A stretch of DNA of 64,000 nt from Staphylococcus sp. KG4-3 (GCF_033597815.2 NZ_CP166245.1:2604001-2668000); one strand, 5' to 3'; counted from the stretch's first letter, positions 8,604-19,197 are shown. The notes: a model not told the origin generated them from the letters alone. Numbers and translations: made by a program.

Positions 8604-10244
8604 TCAGTCTACTCCTTGCCCTGCCTCATGTTTCTCTTTTAAATCTAAACGCATATCATTATTTATCTTCTTAGCACGTTTGAAGTAAATACTTTCAAAA
8701 TAAGTAGACGTGCCAATTTTATAAAATATTAGTGCAATGATGATAATTACTACAAAATCATATGGATAGTGGATCCAGTTCATACCTTTAAATTCTTTAC
8801 TTCCTATAAATGATAAGAAAGCAAGTACTATAAGATATAAAATAATCCATAAACTACCTCCGATTTGTTTTTTAGTATTTTTCCAATTCATTTTATATTC
8901 ATAAAAGAAGTAGATTGGTAAACCTAAAATAATAATAAATATTACTTGCGCAGTTGTCGGCCACATCGCCCAATAAATCGCTAGCGACGCCATCGCAAAT
9001 GAGAATGGCGCCATAAATTTCAACAAGTTTGCACGAAACGGCCTATGCATGTTCGGAGCCATTTTTCGTAATGAAATAACTGTTGTCGGTCCAGTTAAAT
9101 AGGCGACTAGTGTTGCTGTTGATATAACACTTGCTAATGTCGCCCAATCACGGAACAATGACACCATTAACATGCTAATAATGGCATTAAAAATAATAGC
9201 CACACGTGGAATGTTATATTTTTCATTCATCTTACCTAAAAATTTAGGAATGTGACCATTTTTTTCCATTGCACGTAGTACACGACCAGTTACTGCAACA
9301 AATGATACACCTGTGCCAAATGGCGAAACAACAGCTTCCATATATAATAAAATAGCTAACCAATTCAAACCTAAAAGAATAGCCATATCAGCAAATGGAG
9401 AGTTAAAATTAATACCACTCCAGCCATTTTCATGAAGCATGTCACTAGGCATTGATGTAATAAATGTACTTTGAAGCACTATGTATAACACCGCACTTAA
9501 TGTTAGTGAAATAGCTATGCCTCGCGCGATATTTTTTTCGGGCTTTTGTATTTCTGAGCCCATATTAATAATCGTTTGAAATGCATTAAAAGAAAAGATA
9601 ATACCTGAAGCGGTTGTCGCTGCAAATATAGGTGCTGAACCATAAGGCATAAATTGACCTACTGTATGTCCATAATTTCCTGTGTCAAAACCGGAAATTA
9701 TTAACATAATAATCGTCAATAACGGTACACCTAATTTAAATACTGAAATTAAACTTGTAAATGAAGTTAACAGTTTAACTGACCAATAGTTCAATAACGA
9801 AAATATAATAATAATTACAAACACTGCCATTAATCCAGCGTTACTTATAGAACCATCTTTCATTAAACCTGTTGTGAATTTTGCCCATGACCATGGCCAT
9901 GAACTCATATATTGTACTGCTGATACTGCTTCGATTGGGATAATAGTTACTAATGACACCCAGTTAGCCCAAGAGGCAATAAACCCTAACAATGAACCAT
10001 GAGTATATTGTGCATAGTTACTCATTCCACCTGATTGTGGAAACATCGTACCTATCTCTATGTAGTTATAAGCAATTGATCCAATGACTACAAAACCTAT
10101 AATCCATGAAATAATTGCAGCTGGGCCCGCTATAGATGAAGCTTCCCAGGCACCGAATAACCAACCAGAACCAATGAGCGACCCTAAACCTAGCAATACC
10201 AACTGCGGTAAATTAATCTTATTACTTTCATCCTTTTGTTCCAT
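8604..10244 (-). CDS. APC-superfamily amino acid permease
   Basis: A 546-residue integral membrane protein with about 12-14 hydrophobic segments. The N-terminal LGLGSLIGSGWLFGAWEA segment is the APC substrate-binding helix 1, followed by MFPQSGGMSNYAQY. The long C-terminal cytosolic tail is rich in charge. Such permeases take up amino acids by proton symport; specificity cannot be read from sequence. TAGGAG precedes ATG 10244. It is monocistronic, with its own terminator downstream. Confidence 0.85.
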   Translation of the reverse strand: MEQKDESNKINLPQLVLLGLGSLIGSGWLFGAWEASSIAGPAAIISWIIGFVVIGSIAYNYIEIGTMFPQSGGMSNYAQYTHGSLLGFIASWANWVSLVTIIPIEAVSAVQYMSSWPWSWAKFTTGLMKDGSISNAGLMAVFVIIIIFSLLNYWSVKLLTSFTSLISVFKLGVPLLTIIMLIISGFDTGNYGHTVGQFMPYGSAPIFAATTASGIIFSFNAFQTIINMGSEIQKPEKNIARGIAISLTLSAVLYIVLQSTFITSMPSDMLHENGWSGINFNSPFADMAILLGLNWLAILLYMEAVVSPFGTGVSFVAVTGRVLRAMEKNGHIPKFLGKMNEKYNIPRVAIIFNAIISMLMVSLFRDWATLASVISTATLVAYLTGPTTVISLRKMAPNMHRPFRANLLKFMAPFSFAMASLAIYWAMWPTTAQVIFIIILGLPIYFFYEYKMNWKNTKKQIGGSLWIILYLIVLAFLSFIGSKEFKGMNWIHYPYDFVVIIIIALIFYKIGTSTYFESIYFKRAKKINNDMRLDLKEKHEAGQGVD

Positions 10245-10646
10245 AATTACTCCTATTTAAACATCTTTTATATTCATATCAAAAAAATGTAAAATTTATA
10301 CACTCCCTTGTATATTTCGTTATTATACTCTGTTTACAATTCAAGTCAAATCAACATTCTAAGTGCCAATCTATGTATGTTTCAGTATTTTTATACAATA
10401 TAGAGCTGGCTAATGTATGATAGTTTTGCACAATTTATACACTTTGACCTCACGATACAAACAACGTGAAGGCTTATTTTTTAATGTTACTCATTTATTC
10501 ATTTAAAGTATAAATACAAATAAATTCTAAAAAGTAGTAAATGTTGCTTGAAGCCTATAACACCAGTCTTTAACGTATTTTATAGTACATTTAAAAACAA
10601 ATTTAATATCACATTTACTTTTAATGTGTATAAATACAAAATAAAA
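10245..10646. other. AT-rich intergenic region, no gene seen
   Basis: It contains the presumed promoter region of the permease gene at its left end. I found no coding frame with a ribosome site and no convincing structured RNA. Confidence 0.6.
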
Positions 10647-10687
10647 CAGCATTTACATTTATTTCTTAAAATACCTTGTAAATACTG
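10647..10687 (-). terminator. Terminator of the ProP-like transporter gene
   Basis: CAGCATTTACA pairs with TGTAAATACTG. On the minus strand the single odd position becomes a G-U pair and the stem is followed by TTTTATTTT. A T-run also lies on the plus side. Confidence 0.6.
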
Positions 10688-10804
10688 CTTTTTTTATAAT
10701 GTCACACAAATATAAAAACTAAATAAATCACTAAACAATTATATACAATTACCTAATTATAGAAACTCTTCTGTAAAAAGAGCTGCTAGTTCTTTATTTA
10801 GAAC

Positions 10805-12205
10805 TTACTTTTTATGTTTTTCTTCTTCTTCCCACCAAAGTGCATCGTTAGGATTTTTTACAACATCTTCATAATCTGCTTGAGTTTCGACGTTAGGATA
10901 TGAACCTCTAAGCGACTTATTGGATGTAGATTTAAACATCGTTATGAAAATAATGAGTCCAATCACATTAATAAACATTAGATAATAAGATGGTGCTATT
11001 TGTTGTCCTGTAGTTTCTACTAAAGTAGACAAGATAAATGGTGTTAAACCACCAAAAACTGCTGCCCCAATATTATATACAAGTGATAGCGTACGTAGTC
11101 TCACTTTTGTATGGAACATACTTGGTAAGACTGAAGGCATTACACCTTCAAATGTAGACATGAATAATGCAATAATAAACAAGCCTAATAATACGAATGG
11201 AATCATTGGTATACTCATTAACCAAAAAGCAAGTATTGAAAACAAACTAAACCCTGCTAATCCAAATATTATTGTCCGTTTATTACCAACTTTATCACTA
11301 TACCAACCAAAGAAGAACACTGCAGGTATCATGATTAACATTGTTACAGTACTTAATATAGAACCCATCGTTCCACCTAAGTTAATGGTTGAGTTTAGGA
11401 AGGAAGGCATATAAGAGAGCACCATATAGTTTGCGACATTCAAAAATGCAACACCAGTGAAGCAAACGACAACATCTCTCCAATAATATTTAAATATATC
11501 TAAATAAGAATATTCTAATTCCTCTTTTTCTTCTAATGTAGATTCGTAGGCAGGACTTTCGTCTAATCTTGAACGTAAAATAATCCCCACAATACCTAAA
11601 GGCGCGGCGAGAATAAACGGAATTCTCCAACCCCAATCTTCCATTTGTTGATTACTTAATAATGAATACATCAAGCCCGCTAAAATCGCCGCCATTATAT
11701 TACCAGCAAGTGTACCGACTTCTAAACCACTTCCCAATTTACCGCGAGTCTTATCAGGAGATGTTTCAGCAATATAAGTCATTGCACCTGCATATTCTCC
11801 ACCTGTCGAGAATGATTGAATCATACGTACTACCAGTAATAGAATCGGTGCCCATATACCAATTTGTTCTTGTGTTGGTAATAAGCCTAGCATCAGTGTG
11901 GATGCTGCCATAAGTATTATTGTTGTCGACAGTACAATTTTCCGTCCATATTTATCCCCTAAATGACTGAAGAATATACCACCGATAGGTCTAACAATAA
12001 ATGCAAAAGCAAATACAGCAAACGTAGAGACTATTTGCATTTCTTGTGGTAAGTTGCCAAAGAAATTTGCGCTTAGAATGACTGCTAATTGTGCATATAA
12101 TCCAAAGTCAAACCATTCAATGGCATTACCAATACTTGTAGCAACCACACCTTTTTTTGCTTGGTCCGAATCTACTCTGTTAACTTTTTCCTTTTTAAAC
12201 TTCAC
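10805..12205 (-). CDS. proP: MFS transporter, metabolite:H+ symporter family, ProP-like (proline/betaine)
   Basis: A 466-residue, 12-helix major facilitator. Motifs include GNAIEWFDFGLYA in helix 1, RPIGGIFFSHLGDKYGRK (the MFS loop 2-3 signature) and STGGEYAGAMTY. These are typical of the MHS subgroup that includes ProP, which imports compatible solutes such as proline and glycine betaine. Start GTG 12205 is preferred because the upstream GTG 12217 overlaps the AAGGGG ribosome site; the resulting length fits staphylococcal ProP. The substrate is by analogy only, though an osmolyte role fits the choline cluster nearby. Confidence 0.75.
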   Translation of the reverse strand: MKFKKEKVNRVDSDQAKKGVVATSIGNAIEWFDFGLYAQLAVILSANFFGNLPQEMQIVSTFAVFAFAFIVRPIGGIFFSHLGDKYGRKIVLSTTIILMAASTLMLGLLPTQEQIGIWAPILLLVVRMIQSFSTGGEYAGAMTYIAETSPDKTRGKLGSGLEVGTLAGNIMAAILAGLMYSLLSNQQMEDWGWRIPFILAAPLGIVGIILRSRLDESPAYESTLEEKEELEYSYLDIFKYYWRDVVVCFTGVAFLNVANYMVLSYMPSFLNSTINLGGTMGSILSTVTMLIMIPAVFFFGWYSDKVGNKRTIIFGLAGFSLFSILAFWLMSIPMIPFVLLGLFIIALFMSTFEGVMPSVLPSMFHTKVRLRTLSLVYNIGAAVFGGLTPFILSTLVETTGQQIAPSYYLMFINVIGLIIFITMFKSTSNKSLRGSYPNVETQADYEDVVKNPNDALWWEEEEKHKK

Positions 12206-12501
12206 AAATAAAAACACCCCTTAATTTGTTTCTATCTAATATAACATAACCTCTATATTGTTTTGTAAACACTTAAAATTTGTATAATACTCAATTCAAA
12301 TTACAAAAAAAGTATTTCCATTTAATATTTACAACTCGTTTAATAACAATTATATTCAACTTAAATATTTAACTTAAATTAACATTTATAGTTACCAAAC
12401 AACTTATATTAATGCTACACAATCACTTTTCAGCTTATAACTAATACTGTTAAATTTTGTTATAATAAAAACATCAACAACTTATGGAGGCGTATTTAAT
12501 A

Positions 12502-13443
12502 ATGAAACAAATTTACTTTAACCATGATGGGGGCGTAGATGACCTAATTTCCTTATTTCTTCTATTACATATGGATGATATCAATCTTGTTGGTGTCAGT
12601 GCCATTGGTGCAGATAGTTATATCGAGCCTGCAGTAAGTGCTTCTCAAAAAATTATCAATCGTTTCTCTAAACAACCAATTCACATAGCCGCTTCAAAAG
12701 AACGTGGTAAAAATCCATTTCCAAAAGATTGGCGTATGCACGCTTTCTTTATGGATGCGTTACCCATCTTAAACGAACCTACAAATAACTATTCTAAAAT
12801 ACTAAAACATGCAGCTTATCGAGATATAATCGATAAAATTCAGGGAAGCCCTGAAAAAGTTACTTTACTCTTTACTGGACCACTTACTGATTTAGCTAAA
12901 GCGATTACTGTAGATGCTACAATTGTTCAAAATATTGAACGATTAGTATGGATGGGGGGAACATTTTTAGAGAAAGGTAATGTTGAAGAACCTGAACATG
13001 ACGGCACTGCAGAATGGAATTCATTTTGGGATCCAGAAGCTGTAAAAACGGTTTTTGATACAGATATTAAAATAGATATGGTTGCTTTAGAGAGTACCAA
13101 TCAAGTACCTATGACGTGGGAGGTTAGACAAGCGTGGGCGAATGAACGCCATTATCCAGGCGTGGATTTTTTAGGTATAAGTTATGCAGCTGTTCCACCA
13201 TTGACTCATTTCCAAACGAATTCAACTTATTTCCTTTGGGATGTCTTAACTACAGCTTATGTTGGTATGCCTGAACTGATTCGTAAGCATGATTTAAATG
13301 TATCTGTATACACAGAGGGCCCTAGCCAAGGTAAAACTTATGTCGATGATCAATATGGTAGACCAATTTCAGTAATTGACCATGTTGACCATGATAATTT
13401 CTTCAAATATATTACTTATTTGGCTAAAAAAGTTACAAAGTAA
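12502..13443 (+). CDS. Nucleoside hydrolase (inosine-uridine preferring family)
   Basis: A 313-residue cytosolic enzyme expected to cleave the N-glycosidic bond of ribonucleosides to ribose plus base. The N-terminal calcium-binding motif reads FNHDGGVDD where the family has DTDxxxDD, so the first Asp is Asn. Later family motifs are TGPLTDLAKAI, MGGTFLEKGNV and AEWNSFWDPEA. ATG 12502 is the start: the earlier in-frame ATG at 12484 is part of the ATGGAGG ribosome site. It is monocistronic with a strong terminator. The active-site change means activity or substrate could differ. Confidence 0.85.
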   Translation: MKQIYFNHDGGVDDLISLFLLLHMDDINLVGVSAIGADSYIEPAVSASQKIINRFSKQPIHIAASKERGKNPFPKDWRMHAFFMDALPILNEPTNNYSKILKHAAYRDIIDKIQGSPEKVTLLFTGPLTDLAKAITVDATIVQNIERLVWMGGTFLEKGNVEEPEHDGTAEWNSFWDPEAVKTVFDTDIKIDMVALESTNQVPMTWEVRQAWANERHYPGVDFLGISYAAVPPLTHFQTNSTYFLWDVLTTAYVGMPELIRKHDLNVSVYTEGPSQGKTYVDDQYGRPISVIDHVDHDNFFKYITYLAKKVTK

Positions 13444-13446
13444 TAG

Positions 13447-13486
13447 AAAAAACCCCTGAATTTTAAATTAAAATTCAGGGGTTTTT
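13447..13486. terminator. Bidirectional terminator between nucleoside hydrolase and capA-like genes
   Basis: The perfect arms AAAAACCCCTGAATTTT and AAAATTCAGGGGTTTTT flank a short loop between convergent genes. Confidence 0.93.
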
Positions 13487-13499
13487 ATATTGTATAATT

Positions 13500-14639
13500 T
13501 TAATAACTGCTGTCATCTAAATATTGATTATCTATGACTTTTTTAGTAATAGATTCCATTTTATCTTTAGTCATTTCATTTTCTGCAGTCGTATTCAAAG
13601 CGTGTTGCTTAGCTTTATTATTAGTATAATCAGCCAGTGGATACATTTTAAAATTTTGCCTTGTCTTACTATCAAGTGGATTCTCAATTTCATAATGCGT
13701 TACTAATGACTTCCATTTTACATCTTTAATTGTTATGCCTTTAGGTTGTTTTTCAATATTAAACTGAATGTTGCCCCCTAGCGCATTACTTTCATTACCA
13801 GTAGATTGGCCATTCAAGAAATTACCCAGGGAATAAGCAACCAATGTTCGATGATTATCATTGCCCTTCACCCATTGGATTGGCTGAATCACGTGAGGAT
13901 GTGTTCCTATTACTACATCGACGCCTGCATCAGCAAATACCTTGGCGTATTGTTTCTGTTTTGCATTAGGCTCGTGTTTGCCTTCATTACCCCAATGTGC
14001 CGATACCATAACCATATCACTTTGTTCTTTAGCTTTTGCTACATCTTTTTTGATTTGTTCCTCATTAAAGTAGTTAATTTGATATTTATTTTCCGGTTTA
14101 ATATCGTTCGTACCGTATGTATAACTTAGCATTGCAATTTTAATCCCTTTTTTATTAAACGTTGGGATTGTATCCCTGTCTCTTTGTGATTTAAATGTCC
14201 CTGTATAAAAAACACCTTTAAAATGTTCCCACACATTAATTTCATTTAATAATCCATCAGTACCTTGATCCAAAGCATGATTGTTAGCACCATTCACTAC
14301 ATTAAAACCAGTATCCACAACATCCCTAGCAATATCATTAGGCGTATTGAACTGTTTAAATCCAGAAAGTCCCTTTTCATCTCCACCAATCGGCGATTCC
14401 TGATTTACATAGGAAATATCTGCTGCTTGTATTTCTTTCTTTAGTGATTCGTACATAGGTTCAAAATCGAAAGAACCATTCCTTTGTAATGCGTCACGAT
14501 ATACAACTGGATGTATTAAATTATCACCTACTGCATAAAAAGATGCTTTATGAGTTAAATTCTTTTGATCTGATAAACAAAATATACATAGAGTTAAAAA
14601 AAGTGAAAATAATAAAACTAAAAGTATACGATACCTCAT
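13500..14639 (-). CDS. CapA family (PgsA-like) extracytoplasmic metallophosphatase-fold protein
   Basis: A 379-residue protein with an N-terminal hydrophobic segment (RILLVLLFSLFLTLCIFCL) acting as signal anchor; the residues before the cysteines do not make a good lipobox. The CapA/PGA_cap domain fills the rest: FYAVGDNLIH, YVNQESPIGG, NGANNHALDQG, SAHWGNEG and GTHPHVIQPI. The family assists poly-gamma-glutamate capsule synthesis or export, but no capB, capC or capD lies beside it, so here it is an orphan of unknown role. ATG 14639 follows a GAGGACG site; the preceding TTG 14642 is less likely. Confidence 0.8.
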   Translation of the reverse strand: MRYRILLVLLFSLFLTLCIFCLSDQKNLTHKASFYAVGDNLIHPVVYRDALQRNGSFDFEPMYESLKKEIQAADISYVNQESPIGGDEKGLSGFKQFNTPNDIARDVVDTGFNVVNGANNHALDQGTDGLLNEINVWEHFKGVFYTGTFKSQRDRDTIPTFNKKGIKIAMLSYTYGTNDIKPENKYQINYFNEEQIKKDVAKAKEQSDMVMVSAHWGNEGKHEPNAKQKQYAKVFADAGVDVVIGTHPHVIQPIQWVKGNDNHRTLVAYSLGNFLNGQSTGNESNALGGNIQFNIEKQPKGITIKDVKWKSLVTHYEIENPLDSKTRQNFKMYPLADYTNNKAKQHALNTTAENEMTKDKMESITKKVIDNQYLDDSSY

Positions 14640-15111
14640 CAAAGACGTCCTCTCATCAAGAATTACCTTATATATCTACTTTCGTTAATTTCAGTATAGT
14701 TTTTATCATTCTACGATTCAATTATATTGGCGAAGTATTTTAATTTTATCAAAGTGAAAAATGTTAATGCATAAAAGAAAAATCTAATTTATTTTAAAAC
14801 TTTCGTTATCTTCTATCACTGTCAAAGTCAATTAGTAATGATAAGGAAAAATGGTTTAATTGAACTCTCGCTCATGTATAAGTCTTATACAATAATTAAG
14901 GCTGAGACAATTAATTTGCCCCAACCTCAAGCTATAGAATATTGCAGAGCTGACAAATAGATAAAAGCCTTGAAATAACTACCTTTAAATATTAGTCAAC
15001 TCATCAAGATGTAAATACGCTTTAATATCTATTGTTCTATTTTTGATAATTCTATATTCAAATATATCTAAACAAATGATCTAGCTACTTATCTTACAGT
15101 CACATAAATGA
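14640..15111. other. Intergenic region with a degenerate terminator-like repeat
   Basis: At 14901-14935 a GGCTGAGACA...TGCCCCAACCTC pair forms an imperfect hairpin related to the clean GGCTGAGAC terminators at 19364 and 27556. No gene is visible in the rest. Confidence 0.45.
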
Positions 15112-15738
15112 TTAAACGTATTTTGTAACAGTTTCAGTAGGTAATCTATATGAATCATGTGCTGGATTTTTTGCTTTCCCAACAGCAACGATTAATACAG
15201 GTACATAACGTTGTGAGTCAATATTAAATGCATCAGCTATTTGATCACTTTCGAATCCACCAATCGGATTTGTGTCATATCCATGTGCTTTAGCAACTAA
15301 CATAAATTGCATTGCAGCTAAACTACTATCAATTTTAACGATATCATTCATTTGCTCTTTAGGGGCACTATCATAAAGCGCTACAACTTTATCTAACATT
15401 TCATTTTTAACTTCTTCTGGCATAAAGCCATGTTTTACAGCATTGCCATAAATTTCTTCACCGTAAGTTTGACTTTGCATATCACCAAAAATAACTACCA
15501 TTGCTGATGATGTATCGTTTTGACGCGTGTTAAAACGAATTAGCGGACGTAATTTATCTTTACCTTCATCACTTTCCACTACTAAAAAACGCCAAGGTTG
15601 CATGTTAACAGATGATGGGGCCTTTGTTGCTTTTTGAATCATTTCGTCCATTTCTTCTCTAGGGATTTTAAATTGGTCGTCAAACACTTTCACTGATTTT
15701 CTATTGTTTAAAATATCTTCAAAATTATTATTTATCAT
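15112..15738 (-). CDS. Nitroreductase family protein
   Basis: A 208-residue FMN-dependent oxidoreductase of the NfsA/NfnB fold. RKSVKVFD near the N-terminus, then the KAPSSVNMQPWRFLVV FMN-binding stretch, AAMQFMLVAKAHGYDTNPIGG in the middle, and VAVGKAKN near the end are typical. These enzymes reduce quinones, nitro compounds or flavins using NAD(P)H; the physiological substrate is unknown. It is monocistronic. ATG 15738 follows a run with AAGGAG. Confidence 0.88.
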   Translation of the reverse strand: MINNNFEDILNNRKSVKVFDDQFKIPREEMDEMIQKATKAPSSVNMQPWRFLVVESDEGKDKLRPLIRFNTRQNDTSSAMVVIFGDMQSQTYGEEIYGNAVKHGFMPEEVKNEMLDKVVALYDSAPKEQMNDIVKIDSSLAAMQFMLVAKAHGYDTNPIGGFESDQIADAFNIDSQRYVPVLIVAVGKAKNPAHDSYRLPTETVTKYV

Positions 15739-15983
15739 TCTTTTCTACTCCTTAATTATTTTTAACAAAATCAAATTATACTCAATTTGACCACTTTTAC
15801 AAATCATTTGTTTATAAATAATTTTCATAACATAACGAAACATTCTAAAACCTTATTCCAATCAATGTTTACATCCATAAAATTTTTCCAAAAGAAATGA
15901 CATTCTTATAAATAATAAGTTATTATCTGAACTCAATTTAAAGTAATTTTATTCAAATTACATAAAGTTTTGAATAATCATAT

Positions 15984-16421
15984 TTAAATATCAATAGACA
16001 TTGAAGTAGTTCTTTCACGAAAGCCTATTTTTTCATATAAATATTTCGCATCGTTCCCTGCATATACGTTGAGCCTTACCTCACTCACATTGTGTTTTTT
16101 ATAGTAATCATTAACAAAGTGAATTAACTTTTTAGCTATGCCTTGATTTCTATAAGCTTCTAACACATATAATTCATAAATAAACCCATATTCTTTCTGT
16201 TCAATAGCGTCTATTTTCTTATCTACAAGTACAAACCCACGTATAACCTCATCTTCAGAATAAACAAAATACGATGCACCTTCTTCTTGTAATTGCTTAG
16301 ACATCGTACGCATACACTCCTCACTCAAATTAAAATTTACAGTTACAGATGATTCAAACACATCTGGTATCATTTGATTTATCTCTACTAACTCTTGAGT
16401 ATTCGCTTTTCTAATAGACAT
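15984..16421 (-). CDS. GNAT family N-acetyltransferase
   Basis: A 145-residue acetyltransferase. The acetyl-CoA loop YRNQGIAKKLIHFV and the preceding YELYVLEAY strand are clear, followed by VRLNVYAGNDAKYLYEKIGF, the usual C-terminal motif. Start ATG 16421 (SIRKAN...) is chosen because GAAGGAG lies 11 bp upstream; an earlier in-frame start at 16463 has no ribosome site. The acyl acceptor cannot be deduced. Confidence 0.85.
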   Translation of the reverse strand: MSIRKANTQELVEINQMIPDVFESSVTVNFNLSEECMRTMSKQLQEEGASYFVYSEDEVIRGFVLVDKKIDAIEQKEYGFIYELYVLEAYRNQGIAKKLIHFVNDYYKKHNVSEVRLNVYAGNDAKYLYEKIGFRERTTSMSIDI

Positions 16422-16894
16422 AATATATTCCACTCCTTCATTTTTCATTGTGTACACGCACACAATCTATCTTTAATTAATACCTCAATTCCCTAAAACA
16501 TCTATTTTTTGCATACGAGATAAAGATTTAACTAAATGTAAGCGTTTAATATGTTTTAAATTTTAATTACACACTATATTAATTGTAAATTTATAGTAAA
16601 ATATATTAGTAGCACTTTTACAAATAATAAATAGGCAAAAAAGAACTAAAGCAAATTATAATTATTTTTGCATAAATATCTAAACCCGTTTATTTTCAAT
16701 TACAGTTTTAAACCATGCTATAATATGTGCTTTAGATTTAACAATTCAATACTACCTATACCATAATTTCAGAGTGTATTTTACAAAATCAGTCTTTCTA
16801 CCTATGTATTAATAGTTGATATTTGAGATTGATATTTGTTAATATTTTACCTTGTATAAAAATATAGAGAAAATTTAAAAAAAGAGGGAACATA
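16422..16894. other. Intergenic region, no gene recognised
   Basis: An AT-rich 470-bp leader between the GNAT gene and the divergent glycosyltransferase gene. It must hold promoters for both, but I see no clear -35/-10 pair, hairpin or small coding frame. Confidence 0.5.
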
Positions 16895-19057
16895 ATGAAG
16901 TCCATTTCAGTCATAGTGACTTATTACAACTCAGAAGATTATATCGAAAGATGTTTGAGTAGTCTTAAAAACCAAAGATTCCAAGATTTTGAACTCATTT
17001 TAGTTAATGATGGTTCAACTGACAATTCAAAAAAAATAGCGACAGAAACTGCTAAAGATTGGGATATTCCCATTAAAGTAATAGATTTACCACAGAATAC
17101 TGGCCATGCACATGCCAGAAATATTGGTCTTAAAGAAGTTGAATCGCCTTACTTTATTTTTATTGATTCAGATGATTATCTAGCTTCTTATGCTTTATCA
17201 TTTTACATGAAAAAGTTGAATAGTTTCGATGCTTTAATTGCACCTATTCATTCTTTCACTTTGGATATTCCTCAGTACGTTGATCAAAATTTAGTACGTA
17301 CAGAATATTTAAATACAAAAACAAAATCAAACCAATTTTTACGTAAACAAACGGTTTGTAATATTATTTTCAAAACGGCAATCGCACGTGGGCATAATCT
17401 ACAATTTAACGAAGACTTAAATATCTTTGTTGATTGGTCATTTATATTAGAATTCATTAAATATGCTAACGACTTCGTGCGTATCAGCCGATTCCCTTTC
17501 TATATTAAAGGGGAAATCTATGATCCATTTTTAAAACCAGCATTATCTCAACAAGACTTCGGCATTATATTTAATGATTATGTCTATAGTTTCTCAGATT
17601 CTGTTAAACGCGCACCACTAAAAGAAAACAAGGCATTCATTAAAAATAAAATGAAAAACTTATTCAAACGTTCTTTTGAACCATCACTGAGAAAACTACC
17701 TGAACGTTACGAAAACAATAGTGAATTACTTCCAAAAGTGACGCGCGAATTACTACCTACAATATTTAAAAATGAAAAACCATTATTTATGATTGAATCA
17801 TTAATGCTTATGTTCAATAAACGCAATTTTGCTTTTAAAGTGAACCAATTTAGAAAGCAAGCACGTTTAGTTAAAAACATTGTTTTACGTAGAAAAAATA
17901 AACATCGTGCACTTTATCAATTAACTGATAGCGAAGATAAAGTGAAGAATAACAGAATCGTATTCGAAGCCTTTGCCGGCAAAAACTATAGTGATAGTCC
18001 TAAATATATTTATGAATATATGATGAAGCATCACCCAAATTATGAATTTATATGGGTCTTCAAGAATCCTTCGAAAGTTCAAATACCTGGATCGGCTAAA
18101 AAAGTTAAAAAAGGGTCTAAAGCATATTATGAGGCTTATTCAACAGCTAAATATTGGGTAACTAACGCAAGACTACCTTTATATTTAAATAAAAAGCCTA
18201 ACCAAGTTTATATTCAAAATTGGCATGGTACACCCTTGAAACGTCTGGCAAATGATATGAAAGTGATTCGCATGCCTGGAACAACAACTGATAATTACAA
18301 ACGTAATTTCAGAGAAGAAACAAGCCGTTGGGATTATCTTGTTTCACCTAATGCTTATTCATCTAAAATATTTGAAACTGCTTTTTGGATGAATCCAGAA
18401 CAAATTCTTGAAATTGGATACCCAAGAAATGACGTGTTGGTAAATCACGCAAACGATAAAGCATATATTCAGCAAATTAAAGAAAACCTAAACTTACCTG
18501 CAGATAAGAAAGTTATTATGTACGCGCCAACGTGGAGAGACGATGAATTCGTCAAAAAAGGTAAATATCTATTCAACCTACAAATTGACTTAGATAACTT
18601 ACAAGCGCAATTAGGCGATGAATATGTCGTATTACTAAGAATGCATTACCTTATTTCTAACGCGTTAGATTTACGTGGCTATGAAGACTTTGCAATTGAT
18701 GTATCAAACTATAGTGATATCTCTGAATTATATTTAATTTCAGATTGTCTAATTACAGATTATTCATCTGTAATGTTTGATTACGGCGTGCTTAAAAGAC
18801 CACAGTTCTTTTTTGCTTATGATTTAGATAAATATGGACAAGACTTACGTGGTTTCTATCTTGATTATCACAAAGATTTACCTGGTCCTATCCATCAAGA
18901 TGCTTACCAGTTAACAGAACATCTAAAAAACTTAGACCAAGTAGCTATTGATTATAAAGATAAAATTGATAAATTCTATAATGACTTCTGTTCATTAGAA
19001 AAAGGTAAAGGCTCTAAAGCAATTGCAGATTTAATTACAGGTAAAAAGTATAAATAA
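16895..19057 (+). CDS. Fused GT2 glycosyltransferase and CDP-glycerol:poly(glycerophosphate) transferase (teichoic acid type)
   Basis: A 720-residue two-domain cytosolic or membrane-associated enzyme. Residues 1 to about 115 form a GT-A glycosyltransferase (SVIVTYYNSEDYIERCL, LVNDGSTDNS, FIDSDDYL with the DxD-like metal site). From about residue 350 there is a Glyphos_transf/TagF-type domain: NWHGTPLKRL, APTWRDDEF, LITDYSSVMFDYG. The second domain type polymerises glycerol- or ribitol-phosphate onto wall teichoic acid or related polymers. The gene stands alone with its own terminator, away from any tar cluster in the window. Acceptor and polymer are unknown. Confidence 0.85.
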   Translation: MKSISVIVTYYNSEDYIERCLSSLKNQRFQDFELILVNDGSTDNSKKIATETAKDWDIPIKVIDLPQNTGHAHARNIGLKEVESPYFIFIDSDDYLASYALSFYMKKLNSFDALIAPIHSFTLDIPQYVDQNLVRTEYLNTKTKSNQFLRKQTVCNIIFKTAIARGHNLQFNEDLNIFVDWSFILEFIKYANDFVRISRFPFYIKGEIYDPFLKPALSQQDFGIIFNDYVYSFSDSVKRAPLKENKAFIKNKMKNLFKRSFEPSLRKLPERYENNSELLPKVTRELLPTIFKNEKPLFMIESLMLMFNKRNFAFKVNQFRKQARLVKNIVLRRKNKHRALYQLTDSEDKVKNNRIVFEAFAGKNYSDSPKYIYEYMMKHHPNYEFIWVFKNPSKVQIPGSAKKVKKGSKAYYEAYSTAKYWVTNARLPLYLNKKPNQVYIQNWHGTPLKRLANDMKVIRMPGTTTDNYKRNFREETSRWDYLVSPNAYSSKIFETAFWMNPEQILEIGYPRNDVLVNHANDKAYIQQIKENLNLPADKKVIMYAPTWRDDEFVKKGKYLFNLQIDLDNLQAQLGDEYVVLLRMHYLISNALDLRGYEDFAIDVSNYSDISELYLISDCLITDYSSVMFDYGVLKRPQFFFAYDLDKYGQDLRGFYLDYHKDLPGPIHQDAYQLTEHLKNLDQVAIDYKDKIDKFYNDFCSLEKGKGSKAIADLITGKKYK

Positions 19058-19197
19058 TTTAGTTTTGACCCCATTGTATTATAACAACCTAAATTTAATT
19101 ACAGACATTTCATTGAGATTTAATTACTAACAAGGCTAATAATAAAATAAACAGAGCTATACTAGTGCTTGTGCATAAGTCGCCTCTGAATAAAGAA

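Noticed and set aside
14901..14935. GGCTGAGAC-type hairpin as a mobile repeat or CRISPR unit
   Set aside because: Related copies at 19364 and 27556 are simple terminators without shared flanks or regular spacing.
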